From assembly GCA_003150615.1 (NCBI GenBank), contig QALN01000002.1, positions 1-64,000 of the forward strand: a stretch of DNA of 64,000 nt. Direction: 5' to 3'. Origin of the DNA: Flavobacteriales bacterium. GTDB lineage: Bacteria > Bacteroidota > Bacteroidia > Flavobacteriales > UBA1820. Numbering within the stretch: the first letter of the stretch is position 1; the number at the start of each line of letters is the position of its first letter. Position numbers and translations under genes: made by a program. The notes under the pieces were generated by a model that was not told the origin of the DNA, searched no databases, and saw only the letters and a list, made by a program, of their open reading frames with translations. Of the stretch, positions 32,486-41,719 are shown one piece after another.

Positions 32486-33160
32486 ATGACAATCCAAGAA
32501 GCGTATCTAAGGTCTTTGCAGAAGAACGAGCAGAATCTGGCCAATGGAGGGATTAAGCTGGATCCGGGAAGGTTCGTGCTGTTGTTCAACGAGGCCCAAG
32601 ACCGGTTGGTTAAGTACTATCTAAATAGGAAGGATGACGAGACCATCCGTTCCATACAAACTCTTCTGGTATACTGGGAATCGCTTAATAAGGGTAATCA
32701 TATAGATGATCCTGAATCGACATCATTCGGTCTTCCGGATGATTATCTATGGTTCTCAAATATAAAAGGTTCGTTTTCTTATAAAGGATGCAAGGTTGGT
32801 GATTTCGTTATGTGGGAAGCTAAGAACGAGAACGTCCATGAGCTTCTTGGGGATGATAGCAATAAACCTTCTTTTGATTACCGGGAGACGTTTTACACCA
32901 TAGGAGATGGGAAGGTCGTGGTGTATGAGGACGGATTCCGTACCGATGAAGTCAGGATGACCTACTACCGAAATCCGGTACGGGTGGATCTGACCGGGTA
33001 TATCAACGCTGCCGGTATGCAGTCCACGGATATCGACCCTGAGCTGCCCGATCCTTTGGTGGAGGAGATTCTGGATATTGTTGCTAAACAATTCAGCCTT
33101 AACGAGAATGAATTGAATAGATATAGCATGGATAAGGATAATGTGGCTTCTTTCAAATAA
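32486..33160 (+). CDS. Head-tail connector-like protein
   Basis: 224 residues starting with ATG after the preceding stop by 2 bases (GGAGGAATAACGATG). The layout of an N-terminal helical segment, a beta-sandwich middle (DYLWFSNIKGSFSYKGCKVG) and C-terminal helices (LVEEILDIVAKQFSLNENEL) resembles gut-phage head-tail connectors that cap the portal. The function is inferred from position. A terminator follows the stop. Confidence 0.55.
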   Translation: MTIQEAYLRSLQKNEQNLANGGIKLDPGRFVLLFNEAQDRLVKYYLNRKDDETIRSIQTLLVYWESLNKGNHIDDPESTSFGLPDDYLWFSNIKGSFSYKGCKVGDFVMWEAKNENVHELLGDDSNKPSFDYRETFYTIGDGKVVVYEDGFRTDEVRMTYYRNPVRVDLTGYINAAGMQSTDIDPELPDPLVEEILDIVAKQFSLNENELNRYSMDKDNVASFK

Positions 33161-33180
33161 ACACCGTTCGTTTGATCATT

Positions 33181-33210
33181 AAGCCTACTCGGTAACGGGT
33201 AGGCTTTTTG
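33181..33210 (+). terminator. Terminator after the connector-like gene
   Basis: AAGCCTAC and GTAGGCTT form a stem with a CTCGGTAACGG inner region, followed by TTTTG. Clear rho-independent layout. Confidence 0.8.
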
Positions 33211-33286
33211 TTTTACATAAAATGTAAATACTATATTATGTCGTATACTCACGACCTTATTTTATTGTGGTGATATTGTTTATCAT

Positions 33287-33294
33287 TATGTTTG
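33287..33294 (+). promoter_or_regulatory. Bacteroides-type -7 box
   Basis: TATGTTTG, 39 bases upstream of the 657-residue gene. The longer leader includes an AT-rich stretch. No convincing TTTG -33. Confidence 0.5.
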
Positions 33295-33332
33295 TGTTAG
33301 GTAAATGATTTTTAAATTAAAATATTGATAAT

Positions 33333-35306
33333 ATGTTGCACAGACCGCAAGACCGGGTACTTTTCGTATCCCCACACGCTAAGATGGTGGATGTTGATTC
33401 CATTTTCTTGAAGGAAGGACAGATCGGTATTTACGATACTAAAGATACTTCCGAGAACGGTTGTAAGGCCGTGATTGATTTTACCGGTAAGCCTCGTAAC
33501 GACAAGCGTTATGAGATCCGTATCGGTCGTAATGAACAAGCGGCTTCCCGCTCTATCTATGATAAGGATTTTTCCACGCCGTTATTCTCTTTGAACGAGA
33601 TCACGGAGATCTACGCTTCTTGGCCGAAGAAAGATCATGCTTATGTCGATGATGTTATCTTAGGATACAATGGTGTTTCTGATGACACGGCATTCTCAGT
33701 TTCCAAAGGAGACCGTATCGCTATCCGCTTGGTTCTCGCTGGTCGTGCCTTTGAGCTTCTTGGATATGAGGAGGGTCGTGTAGAGATTAATGACGCCATT
33801 CTTTTGGATGATTGTGATAATACGCCAAATCAATGCGAGGAGTGCGATCCTTGCGAGGAGGTTGATTTGTTACCCGCCGTATTGAAGTGTATCGAGAGGA
33901 TGAAGAATCAGCCTATCGCTGGAGGTGGTAAGGTATCTGATTATATTGATATCACTCCGGTTACAAGATGTACTAACGAGGCTACGGAGCCTGAGACGGA
34001 GGACGTGAACTTCTATTGTATGGAGGTTTGCGATACTGGTGATGACCTGGCCTTGGCTGAGGTTCGTGCCCAGTATCCGGGATTGAAGATCGTTCGTGAG
34101 AGCATCAACGGCAGCATGTCACGTTATAAGGTGATGAAGAAAGGGGTTAAGCCTAATGACTATACTCAACGTCTGATCTCTATCATGAAAGGATGCGAGG
34201 AATGCCCTCCTAGCTATACTGAGGTTAAGGGCGGATACCTGTATTCCGTTTCGTTGGAGGATGATGGCGTTGACATGTCTTCTATTATCGAGTCTCTTCC
34301 TAACGTGGTTTCCGATACGGTTAGTAAGATGAGCCAGATCAAGGGCACTGGTCTTTATATCGCCGCTACGTCAAAGAAATTGACCGATAATGAGATCAAG
34401 ACATTCGTAGACGCTAATCCTACTACGGTTATCTATTATGTCGCCAAGACTTCTGATATGTGTGAGAATCCTACGGTTCGTACCGCTTCTTGGTCAGCTT
34501 GCGGATCTTGCAAGGTATCTAAGGAGAAGTATTATATCACGATCCCGGACAACGAGTGTGGCGAAAGCGCTTTAGAGGAAATCAAGCAGGCGTTCCCGGA
34601 ACTGGAGATCACGGATTACGGTACTCCTGCGGCTTGCCAGCATAGTTTCCAGACAGAGGTATATACCAATATGTTGTGCGATGAGTGTGACAAGGTATTT
34701 GAAGGATTCTTCACCAGCGAGGCTCCGGCATCATACCGCAACAGGATGTGGAAGAAATTGGAATCAGCACAAGAGCTTGGTAGTAACTGCAAGTGCGGTA
34801 TCCGTTTCCGTGGCAAGGAAATGTTGTTATCTCCATCAGAGTGCTTGATGGATCAAATGACTTATATCGAGGATAGCGTTGAGATCGTAGGTGCTAGTGG
34901 CGGTTACCCCGATTCTTTGGATGAGGGTTCTCCTATCTGGTGGGATCAGCTTCATTTCGAGAGACTGTCCAGCAAAGCCCCGCGTACTCACGTAGGAGGC
35001 AATATGATGGATGATGAGCTTAAGGGGTACGCTCACTTCAATGGATTCCCGAAACATCAGGATTTCATGGGGCGGACGTTCATGAACGAATATAGCCGTG
35101 TAGAGCAAACGGCTCAGTACGTTGACTTCCAGATTACGCTCAATCCTCATAGATACGCTCAGGGATTCGGAAAGGTTATCGCTGATGATCCTCTCAACTT
35201 GATCTTACGTGTACGTTACGGCGCTCATGAGGGCGTTCAGGAGATGATTAATATGATCGGTGCTGCTGCTGGTCTTGGTCCGGCTATCGTGACCGAACCT
35301 AAATAA
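33333..35306 (+). CDS. Large Cys-rich virion protein
   Basis: 657 residues. The N-terminal 160 residues are beta-rich. From about 165 to 500 the protein is rich in paired Cys and acidic residues (CEECDPCEE; CEECPP; ACGSCK; CDECDK; CKCG), with repeated VxxAQYPGLKIVRE-like and LEEIKQAFPELEITDYG blocks that suggest a duplicated domain. The C-terminal 150 residues return to a globular beta region (HFERLSSKAPRTHVGG...). Its own promoter and terminator flank the gene, indicating very high expression. A structural/tail protein is inferred; it could be a decoration, tail or fibre protein. Confidence 0.6.
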   Translation: MLHRPQDRVLFVSPHAKMVDVDSIFLKEGQIGIYDTKDTSENGCKAVIDFTGKPRNDKRYEIRIGRNEQAASRSIYDKDFSTPLFSLNEITEIYASWPKKDHAYVDDVILGYNGVSDDTAFSVSKGDRIAIRLVLAGRAFELLGYEEGRVEINDAILLDDCDNTPNQCEECDPCEEVDLLPAVLKCIERMKNQPIAGGGKVSDYIDITPVTRCTNEATEPETEDVNFYCMEVCDTGDDLALAEVRAQYPGLKIVRESINGSMSRYKVMKKGVKPNDYTQRLISIMKGCEECPPSYTEVKGGYLYSVSLEDDGVDMSSIIESLPNVVSDTVSKMSQIKGTGLYIAATSKKLTDNEIKTFVDANPTTVIYYVAKTSDMCENPTVRTASWSACGSCKVSKEKYYITIPDNECGESALEEIKQAFPELEITDYGTPAACQHSFQTEVYTNMLCDECDKVFEGFFTSEAPASYRNRMWKKLESAQELGSNCKCGIRFRGKEMLLSPSECLMDQMTYIEDSVEIVGASGGYPDSLDEGSPIWWDQLHFERLSSKAPRTHVGGNMMDDELKGYAHFNGFPKHQDFMGRTFMNEYSRVEQTAQYVDFQITLNPHRYAQGFGKVIADDPLNLILRVRYGAHEGVQEMINMIGAAAGLGPAIVTEPK

Positions 35307-35338
35307 GAACGACCTTTTTTTGCGTTCATATAATTCCT

Positions 35339-35371
35339 AAAGGGGAGAGATTCAATTCTTTCCCCTTTTTT
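35339..35371 (+). terminator. Terminator after the 657-residue structural gene
   Basis: AAAGGGGAGAGA and TCTTTCCCCTTT form a stem of about twelve base pairs, followed by more T. It lies 33 bases after the stop. Confidence 0.8.
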
Positions 35372-35373
35372 AT

Positions 35374-35381
35374 TAACTTTG
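35374..35381 (+). promoter_or_regulatory. Bacteroides-type -7 box before the tail-fibre operon
   Basis: TAACTTTG, 26 bases upstream of the ATG at 35408 and just after the preceding terminator. Confidence 0.6.
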
Positions 35382-35407
35382 AGGCATAAGAACTTAAATA
35401 TTGTAGT

Positions 35408-37744
35408 ATGTCCGCTATTAATGAGTATTTAAAGAGATTGGCTTCTATATTCGGAAGCATGGGTTTCTCCGTTCCGCCAGATGACTTCTCAGGGGTTGTG
35501 ATAGACGGAAAGACGTATCCGGTCATGATGAGGAATGACGGGTGTTACGTGTACTTCGATGATAAAGGAGTAAAGAGACTTGTAAGCGATGTCCCTAGAA
35601 AGGACTATCAGTTCATTAACATCAAGGACGCGCGTGTGTCGATTGTCAACCAATGCTATCGCACGCCGGGTGGTCAGGTAGAGGCTCGTATCCATACCTA
35701 TATGAATAATAAGGGAGAGATACTGGCCGAGAAGATATTTATCATCAACTCTTCAGATGTTGATACGCCTATTGGTACGGAATTGGACAAAGTTCCTGCC
35801 GAGTGGGTAGCTATAGATTGTAGCATAGCGGAGATGACCGATCGGGAGTTGATATTTGTAAGCAAATGTTATGCCACGGAAGGCGGTAAGGTTCAGATTG
35901 AGGGCGTGGAGTCGGTTGATCCCCGCCTGAACCCCGAGGTATCCCACTACGAGGTGGTGAATACGACCGACGATAGTAACCCTATCGGTACGGAGTATGA
36001 CAAGATACCTGATACATGGAATCGTATAGTATGTGATTTCCCTGATATGACTCAAAGGGAGATAATACCGGTTCTTAAATGCTTTGATACCGGTACCGGG
36101 AGAGTACAGATAGAGGGATATAAGATATTTGATTATGAGATGGGTACCAGAAAGGAATGGTATCGCATCAAGCAAAGTACCGATCCTGAGAATCCTGTAG
36201 GAGAATTTATCACTAATATAAGCGATGACTGGGTTGAGGTTGTTTGCGACTTCACGGATATGGAGGATCGGGATATTGAGGTAACTGTAGAATGTTATAA
36301 GACACCGGCCGGTAAGGTGAAACTGGAGGTTCTCACGTCATGGGACGGGAATATAGGGGTTAGGGATAAGAGTTATAAAGTCCTGGAGACTACCGATCCG
36401 TCACAGCCTGAGGGCGCCAGCTTCATTTCCTTGCCAGACACTTGGATAAGGGCTGTCTGCGATTTCGACGATATGGAAGAACGTGACATTAGATCTTACA
36501 TTGAATGCTACGATGGAGGTAACGGCCATGTCAAGCTTCGTAGGTTAGTTTCTTATGACTCCAAGATAAAGGCCAGATATACCCGTTTCGAAGTCCTTGA
36601 GTCGGATGACGCTGGCTTCGTCCCGGGGACCGACTTAGCTACCCTCCCAGAGAGTTTCTCTTTGGTCCCATGTGATTTTACGGATATGGAGGATAGAAAC
36701 GTTCAAGTATATCGTGAGTGTTATACTTTCAAAGGACAGCGTATTGAGGTGGATAAGGTTGTCTCTTATGACGGTGATCTAGGTGATAGGAAGGCCAAGT
36801 ATATTGTACGTGAGAGCGAGGACGGCGCTATCTTAATAGATCAGGAATATGATGAGATCCCTTTTGGATGGAAGAAATCTCCTTGCGATCTTGAGAACCT
36901 TCGTGACAGGCATGTATCTTACTACGATCAGTGTTATGTCACGGAGAACGATAAACGGGTTAAGATCCATAATATTGTTATATATAACTCTTTAGGATAT
37001 GAGTGGTATCATTTCTATGAGGTTACGCAGTCAGAGGATGATAAATATGAGGTAGGCGATATTAACTCCTCTATGATTGATAAATGGAGTAGGGTTGAGT
37101 GTGAGATGCCTGATATGGAGAATCGGTTCTTGGATACGACAGATACCTGCTATGATACAGGGAATGGAACGGTTAAGATAAGGCGTCAGGAGTCTATTGA
37201 CTATAAGCTTAATGTCCGGGAGTTTGATTATAAGATCGTGGAGTCAACCGATCCTGATCATCCTACCGATACCACCCCTACCCAAGATACGGTTAGTGGC
37301 TGGACGGTAATAAGCTGTGACCTTAATATCATGGAGGTAGATGACTGTTATGAGGTTGGTGGTCATAAAATCCATTTAAAGGGATTCAGGACGGTCAATC
37401 CGGCGTTACAGGATATTAAGTCCATATTGTATGTCGTATATTCCGACCATCCTGATTATAGTGCTGGTGATGAGCTTAATTCTATTCCAGAGGGGGCTAA
37501 GGTCACGATCTGTGATTATGCGGATAAAAGCCAAAGGCATATGGTCCCGGTGCGCGAGTGCTATGAGGTAGCCGATGGCCGGTTCTATGTGGAGGGAAGC
37601 AGGTTGGTGGATAACAATATGGTCGTTGAGCGGATGTCGGTGATGGTGCTGGAGTCATCCTCCCAGACCTACCCGGTAGGTACGACGCTGACCTCCATTC
37701 CTGTTGGCGCTACTATCGTGGCTTGTTTATGTCAAACTTGTTAA
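35408..37744 (+). CDS. Tail fibre shaft with ten Cys-pair repeats
   Basis: 778 residues. After an N-terminal region (to about 80) there are ten tandem units of about 65-70 residues. Each starts with C-Y/F (CYRTPGG, CYATEGG, CFDTGTG, CYKTPAG and so on), continues with a DP.NPxGT-type turn, and ends with WxxVxCDFxDMxxRxI. Two Cys per repeat are conserved, which implies disulphide-type or metal-type stapling of each module. Such repeats form extended shafts. Its start has its own -7 box, and the next gene overlaps it by 16 bp, so they are co-expressed. Function as fibre shaft is inferred. Confidence 0.7.
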   Translation: MSAINEYLKRLASIFGSMGFSVPPDDFSGVVIDGKTYPVMMRNDGCYVYFDDKGVKRLVSDVPRKDYQFINIKDARVSIVNQCYRTPGGQVEARIHTYMNNKGEILAEKIFIINSSDVDTPIGTELDKVPAEWVAIDCSIAEMTDRELIFVSKCYATEGGKVQIEGVESVDPRLNPEVSHYEVVNTTDDSNPIGTEYDKIPDTWNRIVCDFPDMTQREIIPVLKCFDTGTGRVQIEGYKIFDYEMGTRKEWYRIKQSTDPENPVGEFITNISDDWVEVVCDFTDMEDRDIEVTVECYKTPAGKVKLEVLTSWDGNIGVRDKSYKVLETTDPSQPEGASFISLPDTWIRAVCDFDDMEERDIRSYIECYDGGNGHVKLRRLVSYDSKIKARYTRFEVLESDDAGFVPGTDLATLPESFSLVPCDFTDMEDRNVQVYRECYTFKGQRIEVDKVVSYDGDLGDRKAKYIVRESEDGAILIDQEYDEIPFGWKKSPCDLENLRDRHVSYYDQCYVTENDKRVKIHNIVIYNSLGYEWYHFYEVTQSEDDKYEVGDINSSMIDKWSRVECEMPDMENRFLDTTDTCYDTGNGTVKIRRQESIDYKLNVREFDYKIVESTDPDHPTDTTPTQDTVSGWTVISCDLNIMEVDDCYEVGGHKIHLKGFRTVNPALQDIKSILYVVYSDHPDYSAGDELNSIPEGAKVTICDYADKSQRHMVPVRECYEVADGRFYVEGSRLVDNNMVVERMSVMVLESSSQTYPVGTTLTSIPVGATIVACLCQTC

Positions 37745-40149
37745 TCCGTGATGTTATGGTAAGAACATGCAATGATTATTATATGATCGACGCCATGGCT
37801 GGCGGTGAGGTCATAAGGAAAAGGAAATATCGTCGTGAGAATACGATGATCGGATATAAGTGGTATGATTATAATGGGGTTGAGGTTATCGACCCCATTG
37901 AGATATCACGTCTTGATAGTCTGGCCACCAAACATCAGCGTGTGGATCAGGCTTACGATGACCATGCTGTTTTCATGTCATCAACCAACTACGTTAATAG
38001 CGTATCTGGTATACCTATGGACAAACATATGGTTGTAGTCGAATGGAGGCCGGAAAGCGAACAGGGGTTTGTTACGATGGCTCATGAGCAAGGTCTGGAA
38101 GGTGATAGCTATTATATCGTTGTCATCAATACAGGTGATAAGCAAGCCACGATCTATACTCCGGTAGACCCGGAGGAGCCAAAAGAAGGCGCTACCCGTG
38201 CCGAAGATGACGCCAGCGTCTCTGTTGGAGGATCGTACGTATCTATATCTCCAAGGCAAGTGGAGAGAATAAGAGTCACGTTTAGGGGCGGGAAGTGGTA
38301 TTATGAGCTGGTGACTAAAACATATCCTAGCAATACCGGTGGTATTAAGATCGGTGACGTGGATTTCGTTACGTTCAGATATTTGTGGGACGAAAGTTCA
38401 GGAAGGGATTTGGATACCATGACAGAGGCTCTTAACTCGAATGTTCCTACCATAGATAATTTAGGCGTAGGATTCGCTGGTCCCGGTAATAATGACGATC
38501 ATGTAAGAAGCGTACTTAAATGGGGAGGAGACAATACCGGATCAGGCAAGGAATGTGTATGGATGTCGGTAAAGGATCTTCGTGCTCAATATTATGATAT
38601 ATTACCTGAAGAGACTCAGTTTATAGCCTACTCCACATGGTTTGGATCCAGAGGTACTGGTAAGTGTTCTTTTGAGCTTGTAGGGTATAAGGGCGGTACG
38701 ATGAGACAGGATGGGTATAACTTTATCAATACCGGAGGATCTGTCGTGTATCAAAACACATATGATTTTATATGCAATACTAGTAAGGGGGCAAGTACAT
38801 ATAAGACTTCTTATCAGAAAGTAGCCCGTATTACTTATAATAAGCTCACCAATGAGGTCTATATGTCTATAGGCGATGCTATAGATCAGGAGGATAATTA
38901 TGATAAGCTGGAGCGGGAGATCAATAATATAAAGGAAAGACTTAGCGATGTCGAGAGCGAGTTGGCTGTCGTAAGACGTATAGCCGAGGGCAAGAACACG
39001 GCGTATATCTTTGATACGGTCGATGCCATGAATGAGTGGCTGGCGGTTCCGGAGAACACGGCTAAGCTCCGTGTGGGGGACAGCTTCTGGATCAGGGAGC
39101 AGGATGTGCCTGATTATTGGTGGGATGGAGCTCAGGCTTTAGAGCAGGAAGGTCCGAAGGTGGATTTGTCTCCTTATTATACGAAAGATGAGATTAATAA
39201 TATTGTTAATGATATCAACCAGAAGATAGAGGATAAGAGTACGTCGATCATCTTTGATACCTATATCCAGATGAAGTCTTTTGTGGATGATCCTACCAAT
39301 GCCGACAAGCTTAAGGAAGGTACCATCTTGTTGATACGAGAGAAAAACGTACCTGATTATTATTACGATGGAGCTGGGATAGTTAAGATGGAGGCTGACG
39401 TAGAACAATGTCTTTACGTTACTTTAGCCAATAAGCCTACGGAAAGCACCGTTAGTTATACCCAAGATCGGGAGGTGACTGATTTCGCTCCTGGAGCTAT
39501 AGCTAGATGGGTTGACGCTGACGGTAATGACGTGTTCTATAAGCTTGTGGAGGTAGTAGGAGGCAAGGCTAAGTGGATTACCCTTATCGATACTAAATAC
39601 GGTAATGTGACGCTACAGAGCACTTATGACAAGAACTATGAGATCGTGAATATCGTATCTGGATCACGTTTACAAGCTATAAATAGCGATAAGGATGAGA
39701 TCAAGTTCGTTAATAGCGCTACCGGTAATGTTACTGTCGTGTTGAATGGTACCGTATCAGGGGGAGCCAAGAAACTTACGAGCCTGTTGGCCGTGAACGA
39801 GGTGGTTCTTACACCGGGGGCGGCGGCATCCTTTACCCGTACCGGCGAGAACTTCACCCTTTCCGATCTTTTTGGCGTTACTATCTTCCCGGATCTGGCG
39901 GATGCCAATCGTGAGGGTGAGTGGGTAATGAGCGTAGGTGTAACCGGAAAACCGATCCTTATGGAGGTAAAGGAGATGAGGAAATGGGATGAGAGTATTG
40001 TCAGGGAACTTACTATTGATGAGCTTAACGAGAAGTTCCCTAACGTGGATATCGGATTCGCTGTCGTATGCAAGACCATCAACAAAGTATATGAGATGGT
40101 TAATGGATATAAGGAATGGGTGTCTTATGATATAACCTCAATTAATTAA
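37729..40149 (+). CDS. Tail fibre protein with duplicated domain
   Basis: 806 residues from the ATG at 37729 (a TTG two codons upstream is rejected). An N-terminal beta-rich region is followed near 390-440 by a coiled coil (EREINNIKERLSDVESELAVVRR). Then come two copies of a fibre domain: AYIFDTVDAMNEWLAVPENT...VGDSFWIREQDVPDYWWDG and IIFDTYIQMKSFVDDPTNADK...EGTILLIREKNVPDYYYDG. A C-terminal region of about 230 residues follows. The paired domain is widespread in phage baseplate and fibre proteins and probably anchors the receptor-binding parts. It overlaps the previous gene by 16 bp and is followed by three paralogous genes. Confidence 0.75.
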   Translation: MSNLLIRDVMVRTCNDYYMIDAMAGGEVIRKRKYRRENTMIGYKWYDYNGVEVIDPIEISRLDSLATKHQRVDQAYDDHAVFMSSTNYVNSVSGIPMDKHMVVVEWRPESEQGFVTMAHEQGLEGDSYYIVVINTGDKQATIYTPVDPEEPKEGATRAEDDASVSVGGSYVSISPRQVERIRVTFRGGKWYYELVTKTYPSNTGGIKIGDVDFVTFRYLWDESSGRDLDTMTEALNSNVPTIDNLGVGFAGPGNNDDHVRSVLKWGGDNTGSGKECVWMSVKDLRAQYYDILPEETQFIAYSTWFGSRGTGKCSFELVGYKGGTMRQDGYNFINTGGSVVYQNTYDFICNTSKGASTYKTSYQKVARITYNKLTNEVYMSIGDAIDQEDNYDKLEREINNIKERLSDVESELAVVRRIAEGKNTAYIFDTVDAMNEWLAVPENTAKLRVGDSFWIREQDVPDYWWDGAQALEQEGPKVDLSPYYTKDEINNIVNDINQKIEDKSTSIIFDTYIQMKSFVDDPTNADKLKEGTILLIREKNVPDYYYDGAGIVKMEADVEQCLYVTLANKPTESTVSYTQDREVTDFAPGAIARWVDADGNDVFYKLVEVVGGKAKWITLIDTKYGNVTLQSTYDKNYEIVNIVSGSRLQAINSDKDEIKFVNSATGNVTVVLNGTVSGGAKKLTSLLAVNEVVLTPGAAASFTRTGENFTLSDLFGVTIFPDLADANREGEWVMSVGVTGKPILMEVKEMRKWDESIVRELTIDELNEKFPNVDIGFAVVCKTINKVYEMVNGYKEWVSYDITSIN

Positions 40150-40153
40150 TATT

Positions 40154-41719
40154 ATGGCTTTTTTGGCAGGATACGACACGGTAGCGCCCTATGTCACGTT
40201 TATAGTGAATGAGGATAGGTTCCCTTGTTATGATGGTAAGGGTGCTGATTATATACCCGATCCGATAATATCAGCGGATGCTTTTAATCGCAGTCTTAGG
40301 TTCTCGACAAGAAAGCCAGGATTCGTGGACGTTGATTGGGGAGACGGGACAAAGGATCAATATCCTTTAGTTAAGGTATCTGATGGTAGTTATAGGATTG
40401 TATTCAGGTCTCTTGACATTGAGTATAAGAAGAATCCGGATGATACCGTATGGTGGTATAAGAAAGAGGATGGCTCACAATACATACCGGTTCCCCCACA
40501 TAAGTATAGCGATATCAGGCGTAGGGAGGTTACGATGAGGTTCTCTAACGTAATTGATGGGGAATTTAATATGGATGGTATTGTCCTTCATGAGTTCCCT
40601 ATAACTAATCTTCCTGATATAACTTATTTTGCTGTGGTTAGATCCGTTTTAAAAAATGGAGATATTCCATATGACAGGATAAGCAAGAGCGTTAATCTTC
40701 GTAATATACAGATGGGAACTTTTTCTCATTCTGGTGTATGGAGTAATTGGCCAGAAGGTTTTTTGAACATGAAAAACCTGAGGTATTTCGGATGCAATAG
40801 CGTTTTTAATTTCGGGGATGATCCTGATTCTAATTGGAGAAGGTTCTCTGAATGGAAGAATCTTGCCGAGTTTAATTTCAATTGGTGTAACATCCCTTCT
40901 TATGATCCTGCTTTTAATTCTATTCCGGCTGTGAATATAAGTATTATAAGCGATAGGAATAATATATCTGTATTTGATGAGGTGGATAAGGTAGGGGATG
41001 ATAAGGCGGGCGTTACTTTTATGGGTAATGGTAGCTCATGGAAACAAGATCTGGTAGGAGGGAAGTTAAATAAGATCCATAATATGTATTGTTCTTCAAG
41101 TACGGTGCCGGTAGACGATCTTCCGGATTACTTGTATGAGATAAGGGAATTTAGGATATGGAATTTGCGTGATGGTGGTAGATTTATAAATACGCAGGAG
41201 AGGGCTGATACGTTCGTTAACACGTTTTATGATAAGATGATGTCCTGGGATTATATAACGATGTCTCAGGTGGCTTCTGACGGTAACAGGAATCAGTTTT
41301 ATAAACTTACCTTAGATTTATATGCTGCCGTATCTCCTACTAATAAGAGACCGTCTGGCGTTTATCAGGCTCCTAATGGGTTTGTCAAGGGGGTTAGTAA
41401 TGGTAATCCTACGACGCCTATGGAGAAGGTGTATGTGCTTACCAACAACTACGGGCAGACATGGGTCTTGGCCCCTGCCCCAGCTTCTAAGGCCGCCCTT
41501 ACGAGGGCAAGGCGGGCGGGGAAGACTAGGATCGCCCCGTTCGTCCTTGGCGTAAAGGACGGTCATGTATCCGTATTCAGCGGAGACGTGTTGGATGATA
41601 ATATGAGTAAGTATAATTTCGCCGACAAATACGAGGCTATGGATATCTGTAACGATCTGGGATTGGACAGCTCACCGGTTGTCGAGTATTTCAGGAGAAT
41701 AGAGGAGGGAGAGGTATGA
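40154..41719 (+). CDS. Receptor-binding-type tail protein, paralogue 1
   Basis: 521 residues, first of three tandem paralogues. The N-terminal part carries VDVDWGDGTKDQYPL (PKD-like turn, about 58-72) and EEDGSQYIPVP-type segments. The middle has leucine-rich-repeat-like strands (LRYFGCNS; LAEFNFNWCN), and the last third is strongly conserved among the three (LPDYLYEIR; GNRNQFYKLTLDLYAAV; RPSGVYQAPNGFVKG; TPMEKVYVLTNNYG). Divergence in the middle and conservation at the ends is the usual signature of tail receptor-binding subunits. The C-terminus extends about 80 residues beyond the conserved block. Confidence 0.65.
   Translation: MAFLAGYDTVAPYVTFIVNEDRFPCYDGKGADYIPDPIISADAFNRSLRFSTRKPGFVDVDWGDGTKDQYPLVKVSDGSYRIVFRSLDIEYKKNPDDTVWWYKKEDGSQYIPVPPHKYSDIRRREVTMRFSNVIDGEFNMDGIVLHEFPITNLPDITYFAVVRSVLKNGDIPYDRISKSVNLRNIQMGTFSHSGVWSNWPEGFLNMKNLRYFGCNSVFNFGDDPDSNWRRFSEWKNLAEFNFNWCNIPSYDPAFNSIPAVNISIISDRNNISVFDEVDKVGDDKAGVTFMGNGSSWKQDLVGGKLNKIHNMYCSSSTVPVDDLPDYLYEIREFRIWNLRDGGRFINTQERADTFVNTFYDKMMSWDYITMSQVASDGNRNQFYKLTLDLYAAVSPTNKRPSGVYQAPNGFVKGVSNGNPTTPMEKVYVLTNNYGQTWVLAPAPASKAALTRARRAGKTRIAPFVLGVKDGHVSVFSGDVLDDNMSKYNFADKYEAMDICNDLGLDSSPVVEYFRRIEEGEV

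Noticed and set aside
37723..37730. TTG start two codons upstream for the 806-residue fibre gene, and similar TTG extensions at 45503, 46053, 52911 and 51830
   Set aside because: An ATG a short distance downstream is at a better position relative to promoters or gene overlaps in each case.
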